A DNA stretch of 64,000 nucleotides from Nitrospira sp. (GTDB lineage Bacteria; Nitrospirota; Nitrospiria; Nitrospirales; Nitrospiraceae), in contig JARFXO010000001.1 in NCBI GenBank assembly GCA_029194665.1, forward strand, positions 1,030,484 through 1,094,483. Reading direction: 5' to 3'. Below the pieces are notes generated by a model that worked only from the letters and a program-made list of their open reading frames with translations, was not told the origin of the DNA and did not search any database. The position numbers were made by a program, and so were the translations under genes. This document shows positions 8,464 to 16,333 of this stretch, piece by piece (the stretch's first letter is position 1; each line of letters begins with the position of its first letter).

Positions 8464-9588
8464 CTACGGCACCCAGTCAGCCAGGAACACGTTGAATTCT
8501 CCAGGCTCCTTTGCATTTCGATCCGATACCCAGACGAGACGCTTACCGTCCGGGGAAAACATGGGGAAGCTGTTAAAGTGTCCATCCATCGTGAGACGTT
8601 CCAATCCGGTTCCGTCATCACGCACGAGATACAGATGGAAACTGGGGCGTCCTCCGTCCCCTCTCGTTTCTATGTTGGAGGAGAAGATGATGCGTGTGCC
8701 GTCGGGATGAAAATACGGAGAAAAGTTCGACGCGCCGGTCGTTGTGACCTGTTTCTTGTTTGACCCATCGGCATTCATGACAAAAAGTTCAAGCTGACCA
8801 GGCTCGACCAGACGTTGTGCCAACAACTCCTTGTATTTGGCCACTTCGGATGGATCGGTCGGATGGGCCGCCCGATAGACGATTCTCTTGCTGTCCGGTG
8901 AAAAGAACGCTCCGCCGTCGTATCCGACATCGTCCGTCAGGCGACGCACGTTCGAGCCGTCCAGATTCATCCTGTACAGATCAAGATCCCCATCCTTCAC
9001 GGATGTCCAGACAATGGTCTTCCCATCAGGCGAGATCGTCGCCTCCGCGTCATAGCCCGGCGACACCGTCAGCCTCCGCATGTCCTGTCCGTCGAGATTC
9101 GCAGAGTAGACATCGTAATCGTCGAGCGCCCATCGATAGGTGCCATCCCGTTTTGGTTTTGGCGGACAATCGGACCCGGCCGCCTGTGTGGAGGAGTAGA
9201 GCACCCGGCTGTCACCGGGAAAAAAATAGCCGCACGTCGTTGCGCCTTGTCCGGTACTCACCAAGCGCACGGTTCCGCTTTCCACATCCATCACATACAT
9301 TTGATAGCAGCCCAGGCCTGACTCGGCCGGTTGGCCGGTGGAGGCCGACGAATCTTTCAGCCAGTTGTTCGTCGATTGCAAAATCAACTTGGTCCCGTTG
9401 AAGGAAAAATAGGCCTCCGCGTTCTGGCGACCAAAGGTCAGCTGACGGATATTGGCGAGATGCCGTTCCATAGAACGCGCCGACGCCTCTGTCTCCTGCG
9501 GCTGAACAGCTGCCAGGGCAAAGGGGGAAATACTCACCAAGGCACAGACCCCCCAGAGCCAAATTTCCGCGGTCTTACGGCCTTGCAT
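8464..9588 (-). CDS. Secreted TolB-like beta-propeller protein (PD40/WD40 repeats)
   Basis: After a signal peptide (hydrophobic residues 10-28, ending ALAA), the 374-residue protein is built of repeated blades of the PD40 type. Examples are ISPDGKTIVWTS, FSPDSKRIVYRA, FHPDGTRIIFSS and FSPDGKRLVWVS, each followed by a DLYRMNLDGSNVRRLT-like strand. This is the propeller of TolB and related periplasmic proteins, but the N-terminal TolB domain is missing, so it is not TolB itself. It overlaps the end of the upstream M1 peptidase gene by 14 bases, indicating an operon. It probably works outside the cytoplasm, perhaps as a binding partner of the peptidase; that link is inference only. Confidence 0.82.
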   Translation of the reverse strand: MQGRKTAEIWLWGVCALVSISPFALAAVQPQETEASARSMERHLANIRQLTFGRQNAEAYFSFNGTKLILQSTNNWLKDSSASTGQPAESGLGCYQMYVMDVESGTVRLVSTGQGATTCGYFFPGDSRVLYSSTQAAGSDCPPKPKRDGTYRWALDDYDVYSANLDGQDMRRLTVSPGYDAEATISPDGKTIVWTSVKDGDLDLYRMNLDGSNVRRLTDDVGYDGGAFFSPDSKRIVYRAAHPTDPSEVAKYKELLAQRLVEPGQLELFVMNADGSNKKQVTTTGASNFSPYFHPDGTRIIFSSNIETRGDGGRPSFHLYLVRDDGTGLERLTMDGHFNSFPMFSPDGKRLVWVSDRNAKEPGEFNVFLADWVP

Positions 9589-11803
9589 CAATCCTGACCT
9601 CCTTCACATCCGACGTCCCCTGCCACACTTCGCGTTTCGTCACGGATCCGTCCTCAAAGACGACGATACTATGCCACCCATAATAAAACAGGAACCGCGA
9701 AACTTTTTCGACTGCGCCTGAAGTCACACCATACAGAACTGTGATGACGCTGTCCGGCACATTCGCCCGATGGCAAGACAAGAGCACGGCCATCTTCGGC
9801 CCATCATACCTCTGACCATCGATCTGGAAACCTCCCTCTCCGAGTACAACTCGGTCATCACATGATTCCCGCACCGCGGACTGAATAGCCTGTCGCTCGT
9901 CGGCTTCCGCCAATATCAGGATCGATCCATCGTGGGGGAGGGAATGCTCTTTGAGAGAGATCACCGTCGTTTTATGCGATCCCGTTTGTTCGTGATCAAT
10001 GATACGAGACACAACCTGCTGCAACGGTGAAGCAGGGTCGGAAAACGCCCGCACCACTGTCCTCTGTTGATCCGTCACATAGCCGTTCAGCATGGGAGTC
10101 AGCTGACGTCTCGTCAGCCGACGAAAAGCCATCAGATCAGGATCAAGCTCCACCAGTAGCGGCTGATCGGGAAGGACGAATTCCTCAACGCTCGTTTGCG
10201 AGAGTCCAAGTACGATCGGCTTGATGGCCGTCGATTCTTTCATCATGATGCGGATGGGGATCGCCATCCGAAACGACTTCCCAGCCTGCTCCACCTGAAC
10301 CGTCAATCGCCAAGCTGCTCTGCTATCCTCTCCTTTCACACGGCGGGCGTGGACATCGCCCAAGGATAATAGAGGGGCGCCTGGCTGTTCGACCCACTGC
10401 TCGAAAAACCATCGCAAATCCTGCCCGCTTTCTCGAGAAAAGACTTCTTCGATCGATTTCCAGTCCGCCGGCTGATTGCGATAGGCGCTGACGAAGGCCT
10501 TCAAGCCTCGCCAGAATGACTTGTCTCCGATTTCTTGGCGAAGGAGGTGAAACACGAAGGCCGATTTCTGATATCCGATGGCATTGTCCTTCTCGTCGTG
10601 TTTTCTGAGGAACTGCGCCACTGCATAATCTTCGTCCGGTTTCACATAGAGATTGTACCCTTGAAGCATCATTCGTCTTTGCTCAAAAGCCTGTCGGGTG
10701 TCCTGAACCAACTCGTGCCAATAGTAATTTGCCAGGTAGGTCGTCAATCCTTCGACCCAGTTGCCGTGATCATCGCGATTGAACACCGAATTGCCGATCC
10801 AGGAATGGACGATCTCATGACCCAACGCATAGGGTTGCACGTAGTGCCGCTTGATGCTCCCGCTACCGAGGAGAGTGAACGAAGGCAGACCAAGACCGCT
10901 CGGAAAAAAATTCTCGACTACCGCAAATTTCTCAAACGGATAGTCCCCCAATATCTTGACATACGCGTCGAGGTATCTTGCCGCCGCATCCAAATACTCA
11001 TCGGCCAAACCGGCATTGTCGGGAAAGAAATAGGTCTGGAGCTCAACCCGTTGTCCTGTCGGACCTTTCCATTCTCTCAATTTGGCCACAAACTTATTGG
11101 CGACGAGGGTGAACGCTTCTGACCCGTCCTGAAGGACCCAGGTCGAGGAGACCTTTCCTGCATTCGTCGTCTCCGTTTCCTTCCGCCCCGATGCGATCGC
11201 GGTCCATTCCTGCGGAATCTGAGCAGTCACTCGATAGGTACTGAGTGAGCCGGCGACGTCGGGGTACCATAGGCTTTCACCGCTCAGGTACACGCCCTCC
11301 AAGCCGATGTGTCCCGCTGTTTCGCTGGGGGTGACGAACCGCAAGTGACGTGGTTCCTTAGGCGGCTCATTAATCTGGCCGCGATAGCGTATGACCAATA
11401 TGACCCTCCGGCCACGCTCTGTTGGAAGGGAGACTGTGATGCGCTGAACCGTGGTCTCAGCAGGACGCAGGCTCGTGAATGGGACGACGCCGCCCCCGTT
11501 TCGTTGCCCGCCCGAGATCGGGTGCGTTCGCGAGGCGATGGACTCGACATGCAGCGTAGGCGCAAGTGTGAACGTGACCGACGTGACCTGTGGATCAACC
11601 TCCAGCTCGATCTGATCACTCGCCGTCAATTCGTGCGCAGCGGGATTCAGCTCGACAGAGAGGTCATGGTGAACGAGTGTGAAACTTTCATTGGATGGTG
11701 AGGCCAAAGCGTCCCGAATCGGGACGACGGAGATCACTAGAAGATTAATGAGACAAGATTGAAGAGCCAATTTCCCGATAGACATCAGGAAACTTTTTAA
11801 CAC
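9575..11803 (-). CDS. M1-like zinc metallopeptidase, secreted
   Basis: The 742-residue protein has an N-terminal hydrophobic signal region, a beta-rich domain, and a gluzincin active site ALGHEIVHSWIGN near residue 335. NWVEGLTTYLANYY follows, giving HExxH plus the downstream Glu zinc ligand of family M1. The usual GAMEN substrate-binding motif is replaced by a GLGLPSFTLLG segment, as in some divergent M1 relatives, so aminopeptidase activity should not be assumed. The start is uncertain: GTG at 11803 overlaps the end of the receiver gene upstream, and an in-frame ATG lies at 11785; neither has a clear ribosome site, which fits translational coupling. The TolB-like gene follows with overlap. 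Confidence 0.85.
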   Translation of the reverse strand: MLKSFLMSIGKLALQSCLINLLVISVVPIRDALASPSNESFTLVHHDLSVELNPAAHELTASDQIELEVDPQVTSVTFTLAPTLHVESIASRTHPISGGQRNGGGVVPFTSLRPAETTVQRITVSLPTERGRRVILVIRYRGQINEPPKEPRHLRFVTPSETAGHIGLEGVYLSGESLWYPDVAGSLSTYRVTAQIPQEWTAIASGRKETETTNAGKVSSTWVLQDGSEAFTLVANKFVAKLREWKGPTGQRVELQTYFFPDNAGLADEYLDAAARYLDAYVKILGDYPFEKFAVVENFFPSGLGLPSFTLLGSGSIKRHYVQPYALGHEIVHSWIGNSVFNRDDHGNWVEGLTTYLANYYWHELVQDTRQAFEQRRMMLQGYNLYVKPDEDYAVAQFLRKHDEKDNAIGYQKSAFVFHLLRQEIGDKSFWRGLKAFVSAYRNQPADWKSIEEVFSRESGQDLRWFFEQWVEQPGAPLLSLGDVHARRVKGEDSRAAWRLTVQVEQAGKSFRMAIPIRIMMKESTAIKPIVLGLSQTSVEEFVLPDQPLLVELDPDLMAFRRLTRRQLTPMLNGYVTDQQRTVVRAFSDPASPLQQVVSRIIDHEQTGSHKTTVISLKEHSLPHDGSILILAEADERQAIQSAVRESCDDRVVLGEGGFQIDGQRYDGPKMAVLLSCHRANVPDSVITVLYGVTSGAVEKVSRFLFYYGWHSIVVFEDGSVTKREVWQGTSDVKEVRIDARP

Positions 11804-12582
11804 TCGCGGCAGACGAGTACAAGCTGGATCGCGGTCAAGAGTCGTTCAAGGTCGACCGGTTTTATAAGAATCTCCTGAGGCCCTAGACTCCACGCTTCTT
11901 GAAGCAATTCCTCATTGTGACTTCCGGTCATGATGATGACACCACCCGAATAACCCTTGTCACGCAGAGCGCGAAGAACTTCGATCCCGGGCATTCCGGG
12001 CATGATCAGGTCGAGCACAATCGCATCGGGCGACATATCTTCGACTATCCGCAGAGCCTCATGACCATCTTTGACACCAACGACTCGATAACCGCGCAGA
12101 CCGAGAAAACGAACCAAGAGGTCGCACAGGAGAGGTTCGTCATCGATTATCAAGACGGATTCATCGATCTGCTCGGTGACATTCCCGTTACCAAGGAAGG
12201 GCTGCGCGGTCGTTGGCGGCACAGGTAGCTTTGAGAGTCGGCTGACGGCTTCGACGAGGATGTCCAGCGACAATCCTTTTCTGATAAAATCCGTTGCTCG
12301 TAGAGCGCGTGCTTGATTCTCCTGAATTTCGGTTGCTCCTCCGCCCAGGATAATCACCGGCGCATGGGGGTCGATAGCCCGGATTTCCTTCAAAACAGTT
12401 AATCCGTCCATCTCGGGCATCCGAAGATCCAGCAGGGTGACTCGGGGATTGTGTGCACGAAAGAGATCAAGACCTTCTCGTCCACTGGTCGTCGAAATGA
12501 CGTGGCATCCTTGGCGGGTAAATACACTTTGCAGTAGATCGCAATTCATCTGATCATCATCCACTATCAAGACTTTGATCAT
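11797..12582 (-). CDS. Tandem receiver-domain response regulator (REC-REC)
   Basis: The 261-residue protein is two CheY-like receivers joined by a Pro-rich linker (about residues 118-138). Domain 1 has DDD, the phospho-Asp in LLDLRMPEMDG and a Lys in FIRKGL. Its conserved Thr/Ser switch position reads IILGGG, so signalling may be altered. Domain 2 has IDDEP, VLDLIMPGMPG, IIMTGS and LIKPVD, a complete set. There is no output domain, so it probably acts by protein contact or as a phosphate relay. The ATG at 12582 follows AGGAAGGG; a TTG at 12591 is the alternative. Its end overlaps the M1 peptidase start. Confidence 0.88.
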   Translation of the reverse strand: MIKVLIVDDDQMNCDLLQSVFTRQGCHVISTTSGREGLDLFRAHNPRVTLLDLRMPEMDGLTVLKEIRAIDPHAPVIILGGGATEIQENQARALRATDFIRKGLSLDILVEAVSRLSKLPVPPTTAQPFLGNGNVTEQIDESVLIIDDEPLLCDLLVRFLGLRGYRVVGVKDGHEALRIVEDMSPDAIVLDLIMPGMPGIEVLRALRDKGYSGGVIIMTGSHNEELLQEAWSLGPQEILIKPVDLERLLTAIQLVLVCREC

Positions 12583-12671
12583 AGCTGCCAACCCTTCCTC
12601 AACCTGAAAACCCGCACTCTAGGAAAAAAGAATAGCACGAGACCGTGAACGATGCGAAGACAATGCGTGCT

Positions 12672-13607
12672 TTATGAGCGGGAAGTCGGCTGTCCGAACA
12701 GAGCCGCGACGAACGCCTCAGCATTGAAGTCCTGGAGGTCCTCGGCTCCTTCTCCCACACCGATGAGGCGTAAGGGAAGCTTCAATTCTTCGGCAATCGC
12801 GACGACGATACCCCCTCGTGCGGTCCCATCAAGCTTTGTCAGAGCAAGTCCAGTGATCCCCACTGCATCGTGAAATTGACGGGCCTGCGCCAGTGCGTTC
12901 TGTCCGACCGTGGCATCCAAGACCAGCAACACTTCATGTGGCGCACCGGGTAACTCCTGGGCGATCACCCGTTTGACTTTCCGCAGCTCGTCCATCAGAT
13001 TAAACTTGGTGTGCAAGCGGCCCGCGGTATCGACTAGAACCATGTCCACCATCCTGGCTTTGGCTGCAACGATGCCGTCGAACGCCACGGCAGCCGGATC
13101 GGCGCCGTGCCGTTGACGAATCACTTCCGCTCCGATCCGATCCCCCCAAACTTGAAGTTGTTCAATGGCGGCTGCACGAAAGGTATCTCCTGCGACGAGA
13201 AGAGATCGTCGTCCAGCCTGACTCACTCGCTGTGCGATTTTGGCGATGGTGGTTGTTTTTCCTACGCCGTTGACTCCGACGACAAGGGCGACAAACGGTT
13301 TGGGGCTTTCATTGACCAGCTGATCGATTGTAGGGCCTGACACGGTTTGTAGAATACTATAGAGCGACCGACTTAAGACATTCTGAAGCCCTTCCGAAGT
13401 TTTTGCGTCCGCCCCGCGCGTCTCTTCCCGGACCCGCTGCATCAAACGATCGACAGCGCAGACGCCGAGGTCTGCAGCGAGCAAGGCCGCCTCCAGATCT
13501 TCAAGCAGTTCCTCGTCCGGTGTACGCCCGAGGAATTGATCCAGGGATTGCCGCACGACGTTGCGTGTTCTACCTAGCCCTTCGCTCAGCCGTTGAAACC
13601 ATCCCAT
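12672..13607 (-). CDS. ftsY: Signal recognition particle receptor FtsY
   Basis: This 311-residue SRP GTPase receives ribosome-nascent chain-SRP complexes at the inner membrane. The NG domain is complete: P-loop GVNGVGKTTTIAKIA, DTFRAAA, DTAGRLHTKFNL, TKLDGTARGG and the closing GVGEGAEDLQDFN. The acidic N-terminal A domain of E. coli FtsY is essentially absent, leaving a short helix, as in many other phyla. The ATG at 13607 has AGAGGT at good spacing. The gene starts two bases after the end of ybeY, placing it in a phoH-ybeY-ftsY transcription unit. Confidence 0.95.
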   Translation of the reverse strand: MGWFQRLSEGLGRTRNVVRQSLDQFLGRTPDEELLEDLEAALLAADLGVCAVDRLMQRVREETRGADAKTSEGLQNVLSRSLYSILQTVSGPTIDQLVNESPKPFVALVVGVNGVGKTTTIAKIAQRVSQAGRRSLLVAGDTFRAAAIEQLQVWGDRIGAEVIRQRHGADPAAVAFDGIVAAKARMVDMVLVDTAGRLHTKFNLMDELRKVKRVIAQELPGAPHEVLLVLDATVGQNALAQARQFHDAVGITGLALTKLDGTARGGIVVAIAEELKLPLRLIGVGEGAEDLQDFNAEAFVAALFGQPTSRS

Positions 13608-13609
13608 CG

Positions 13610-14104
13610 TCAACGACCTCTTGTTGCCCGTCCAGCGCGATAGATGACCATGCGAGGGACAGGAGAAATCAGATGAATCAGGGCTCGTTCTCGACGCGAC
13701 ATTCTAGCCGCTTCTCGTGGATTACCTTCATGATCGTACCCGCAGAGATGGAGCACTCCATGCACCAACAGCATGGCCAGCTCATTGTCGATCGATCGTC
13801 CGGCTTCTTTCGCTTGGCGAAAGGCGGTCGGTAACGAAATCACGACGTCACCAAGCATCTGGGTTGGAGGACCCGCACCTCGCGGCATAACGGCTTTGCG
13901 GATAGGGAAAGCCAATACATCAGTAGTTCGATCCTTCTTGCGGTATTCACGGTTCAGCCGTCGCATACGTCCGTCTCCAATCAATTCCAGACTCAGTTCC
14001 GATCGAGACTCTCCGACTGCCGATAAGACACGTTCAACTAGATAGGCCAGCGTTGTTTGTCGGACGACCGGCCGCGTGAGACGTACGCGAAGATAAACCG
14101 CCAT
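13610..14104 (-). CDS. ybeY: Endoribonuclease/rRNA maturation factor YbeY
   Basis: The 164-residue protein has the zinc-binding HGVLHLCGYDHE motif near residue 112, diagnostic of the YbeY family (UPF0054), and the upstream LNREYRKKDRTTDVLAFP block. YbeY takes part in 16S rRNA 3' end maturation and 70S quality control. The ATG at 14104 overlaps the stop of the PhoH-like gene (ATGA), the usual arrangement of this pair. A C-terminal tail of about 30 basic residues goes beyond the typical family length. Confidence 0.95.
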   Translation of the reverse strand: MAVYLRVRLTRPVVRQTTLAYLVERVLSAVGESRSELSLELIGDGRMRRLNREYRKKDRTTDVLAFPIRKAVMPRGAGPPTQMLGDVVISLPTAFRQAKEAGRSIDNELAMLLVHGVLHLCGYDHEGNPREAARMSRRERALIHLISPVPRMVIYRAGRATRGR

Positions 14105-15171
14105 CAATGAGAACTGCCGGATAGATCGGGCGGCGACGAGCCGGCAGCGGACGATTTGCGTGGGTTGGATGATGGGCGCTGGTGGGAGGCGACCTGCCCT
14201 CGAGCATGTCGAGAATCACTGCTATTGACGGGCTGATGACGATCATAGGCCTTGATAATCTCTTGAACCAGTCGATGTCGGACCACATCCTTTTCATCGA
14301 AGTACACGAACTCAATACCCTCAACCTCCCGGAGAACGTCTTTCACCTGAATGAGGCCGGACACTCGATCACTCGGTAAATCGACTTGCGTGATGTCGCC
14401 GGTAACGACAACCTTTGAATGGAACCCCAATCGGGTGAGAAACATTTTCATCTGTTCTGCGGTAGCATTTTGTGCTTCATCTAGAATGACAAAGGAATCA
14501 TTGAGCGTCCTTCCGCGCATGAAAGCTAGGGGTGCAATTTCAATATCTCCCCGCTCGATCAAACGATTCGCTCGTTCCATGTCCATCATATCAAACAATG
14601 CGTCGTAGAGTGGCCGCAGGTAAGGATTCACTTTTTCGTATATGTCGCCGGGCAGAAAACCGAGTTTTTCCCCTGCCTCAACCGCCGGCCGAGCAAGAAT
14701 GATCCGGCTTACCTCTTTGTTCATCAGGGCACTGACGGCCATCGCCATAGCTAGATAAGTTTTCCCCGTTCCGGCCGGTCCGATGGCGATCACAATATCA
14801 TGCCCCTCAATCGCTTCGATGTAGGACTTCTGTGTGGGCGACTTGGGACCAACGAACCGTTTTTTTGTGACGATCATTGCCGACTCGCCGAGCAGGTTCA
14901 TGAGCGAAGCTTCGGGAGCTCGGCGCAATGCGCTGAGCGCATGGGTTATATCTTCAGCTTGGAGTGATATCCCTTGGTTGGTCAGGGAGGCAAGTTCGAC
15001 GAGGATGCGTTCTGCCTGACGGACAGCCTCGGGAAGACCGTCCAACGTAAGCTCTTCCCCACGCGCAGAGAGCCGGACTCCGAACTCGTCCTCGATCAAC
15101 TTGAGATGCCGGTCATGATGACCGAACAGAATAGCGGTATTGGTGCCTTCTCGTAGCTTGAGCTTACGCAC
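14104..15171 (-). CDS. PhoH-like ATPase (YbeZ type)
   Basis: This 355-residue P-loop ATPase has Walker A GPAGTGKTYLAMAMAV (about residue 135), Walker B FVILDEAQNAT and the PhoH-family FLTRLGFHSKVVVTGD segment. An N-terminal KH-like region occupies residues 1-90, as in YbeZ, an RNA-linked ATPase that partners YbeY. The last 45 residues are a low-complexity Ser/Pro/Arg-rich tail. The start appears to be GTG at 15171; a GGAGG is 17 bases upstream, longer than ideal. The ATGA overlap with ybeY supports joint translation. Confidence 0.92.
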   Translation of the reverse strand: MRKLKLREGTNTAILFGHHDRHLKLIEDEFGVRLSARGEELTLDGLPEAVRQAERILVELASLTNQGISLQAEDITHALSALRRAPEASLMNLLGESAMIVTKKRFVGPKSPTQKSYIEAIEGHDIVIAIGPAGTGKTYLAMAMAVSALMNKEVSRIILARPAVEAGEKLGFLPGDIYEKVNPYLRPLYDALFDMMDMERANRLIERGDIEIAPLAFMRGRTLNDSFVILDEAQNATAEQMKMFLTRLGFHSKVVVTGDITQVDLPSDRVSGLIQVKDVLREVEGIEFVYFDEKDVVRHRLVQEIIKAYDRHQPVNSSDSRHARGQVASHQRPSSNPRKSSAAGSSPPDLSGSSH

Positions 15172-15262
15172 GAGTGTAGGGTGCTCTCCCTCCTATATCA
15201 TGAAGAGATTGTAACAGACTAGAAAAAGCAGACACAAGCGGAGACAACATTCGGAGGAGATT

Positions 15263-16225
15263 TCAGGTTCCTGACGGCTTAGCGGGACCTGAGCTGGTCA
15301 AAGTCAAATCGAATTCCTGTGTGGCCATACCGCCATGCACGTCTTTGGCCGTTACTTTGACATGGAAGATTCCTTCTTGATCGGACGGGATCTGCCATAG
15401 AATATGGCCGGATGTTTCATTGATGCTCATTCCGATTGGAGCGGCCTCTAGATAATAAATCACCCGGTCGCCATCCGCATCCATAGCTTTCACAGTGTAG
15501 TCGAAATGGCCTTGAGAGTCTGAGATGGGAGGAGTGGAGACGATCCTCGGAGCACTATTCCCCAAAACGAGTGGTTCAGACTTCGACGAATTGCCCGTAA
15601 CGGCGGGATCATGTCCTGTCACCTCAACCATAATTTTATCGTGAACCACAAATCCAGCCGTATTGAGAAAGGATTCTTCTCCTTCCTTAATCACGATTTC
15701 ATTACGATACCATTTGTAGGTCAAATCAACCCGATCATGGTCTGGGTCGCTTGCCTCAACCTGGGCTTCAAGTTTCTCCCCACTTCGTGCAGCCTGAGGC
15801 GTCAGGGAAACAGCCGTTACTTTCGGTGAAGTATTCCCAACGACAGCAACTTTTGTGCGGTAGGATTGGCCGTTGTTGGTACCGTCTGAGGGGACAATTT
15901 CCACAAAAACTGACTGCCCGCGTCTTAACACTTCAGCCGGCAAGGTAGCATGGGTTTGTCCGGCAAGAGGGGTGTTATCCACGTACCACTGATATAAGAA
16001 TGACACCGCCTCTCGCTCAGGATCTTGTGCATCGACCTGAACACCTACAGGCCCGGTCAGCTGGATAGGTTCGATAAGGATCTTCGCAGAAGTAATGGTT
16101 GGAGGCTGGTTCCCCTTAGCCGAAGTTGATCCATTGGCCGCACCCGGAGAAGAAGCGGTACATGACGTGCTGAAGACTACTGCCCACATACTCAAAGACA
16201 GGAGTGAATACCGAGTAACGTTCAT
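15263..16225 (-). CDS. Putative lipoprotein with Ig/cadherin-like domains next to PilY1
   Basis: The 320-residue product starts with a signal peptide ending in FSTSC, a reasonable lipobox with Cys at about residue 21. Three repeated beta-sandwich modules follow. The first two share a pattern of D(P/H)xxE or DPDHDxV followed by YxWYxxxxxL; the third, at about 230-320, has DADGDRVIYYLEAAP and SGHILWQIPSDQEG, close to cadherin-like Ig folds. The reading frame extends to 16327, but the added residues lack a signal and the ATG at 16225 gives a clean lipoprotein. It lies directly downstream of the PilY1 gene. Adhesion or anchoring of the pilus-tip protein is a guess from position. Confidence 0.7.
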   Translation of the reverse strand: MNVTRYSLLSLSMWAVVFSTSCTASSPGAANGSTSAKGNQPPTITSAKILIEPIQLTGPVGVQVDAQDPEREAVSFLYQWYVDNTPLAGQTHATLPAEVLRRGQSVFVEIVPSDGTNNGQSYRTKVAVVGNTSPKVTAVSLTPQAARSGEKLEAQVEASDPDHDRVDLTYKWYRNEIVIKEGEESFLNTAGFVVHDKIMVEVTGHDPAVTGNSSKSEPLVLGNSAPRIVSTPPISDSQGHFDYTVKAMDADGDRVIYYLEAAPIGMSINETSGHILWQIPSDQEGIFHVKVTAKDVHGGMATQEFDLTLTSSGPAKPSGT

Positions 16226-16333
16226 AGATGACGTGTGCACATCGGTCGCTATCGATTCGTTGCACTCACGGAAGTCATGGCGAGAATGTTCCACGCCCAT
16301 GACCTGTTTAAACAACATTCCCATCATGGCATC

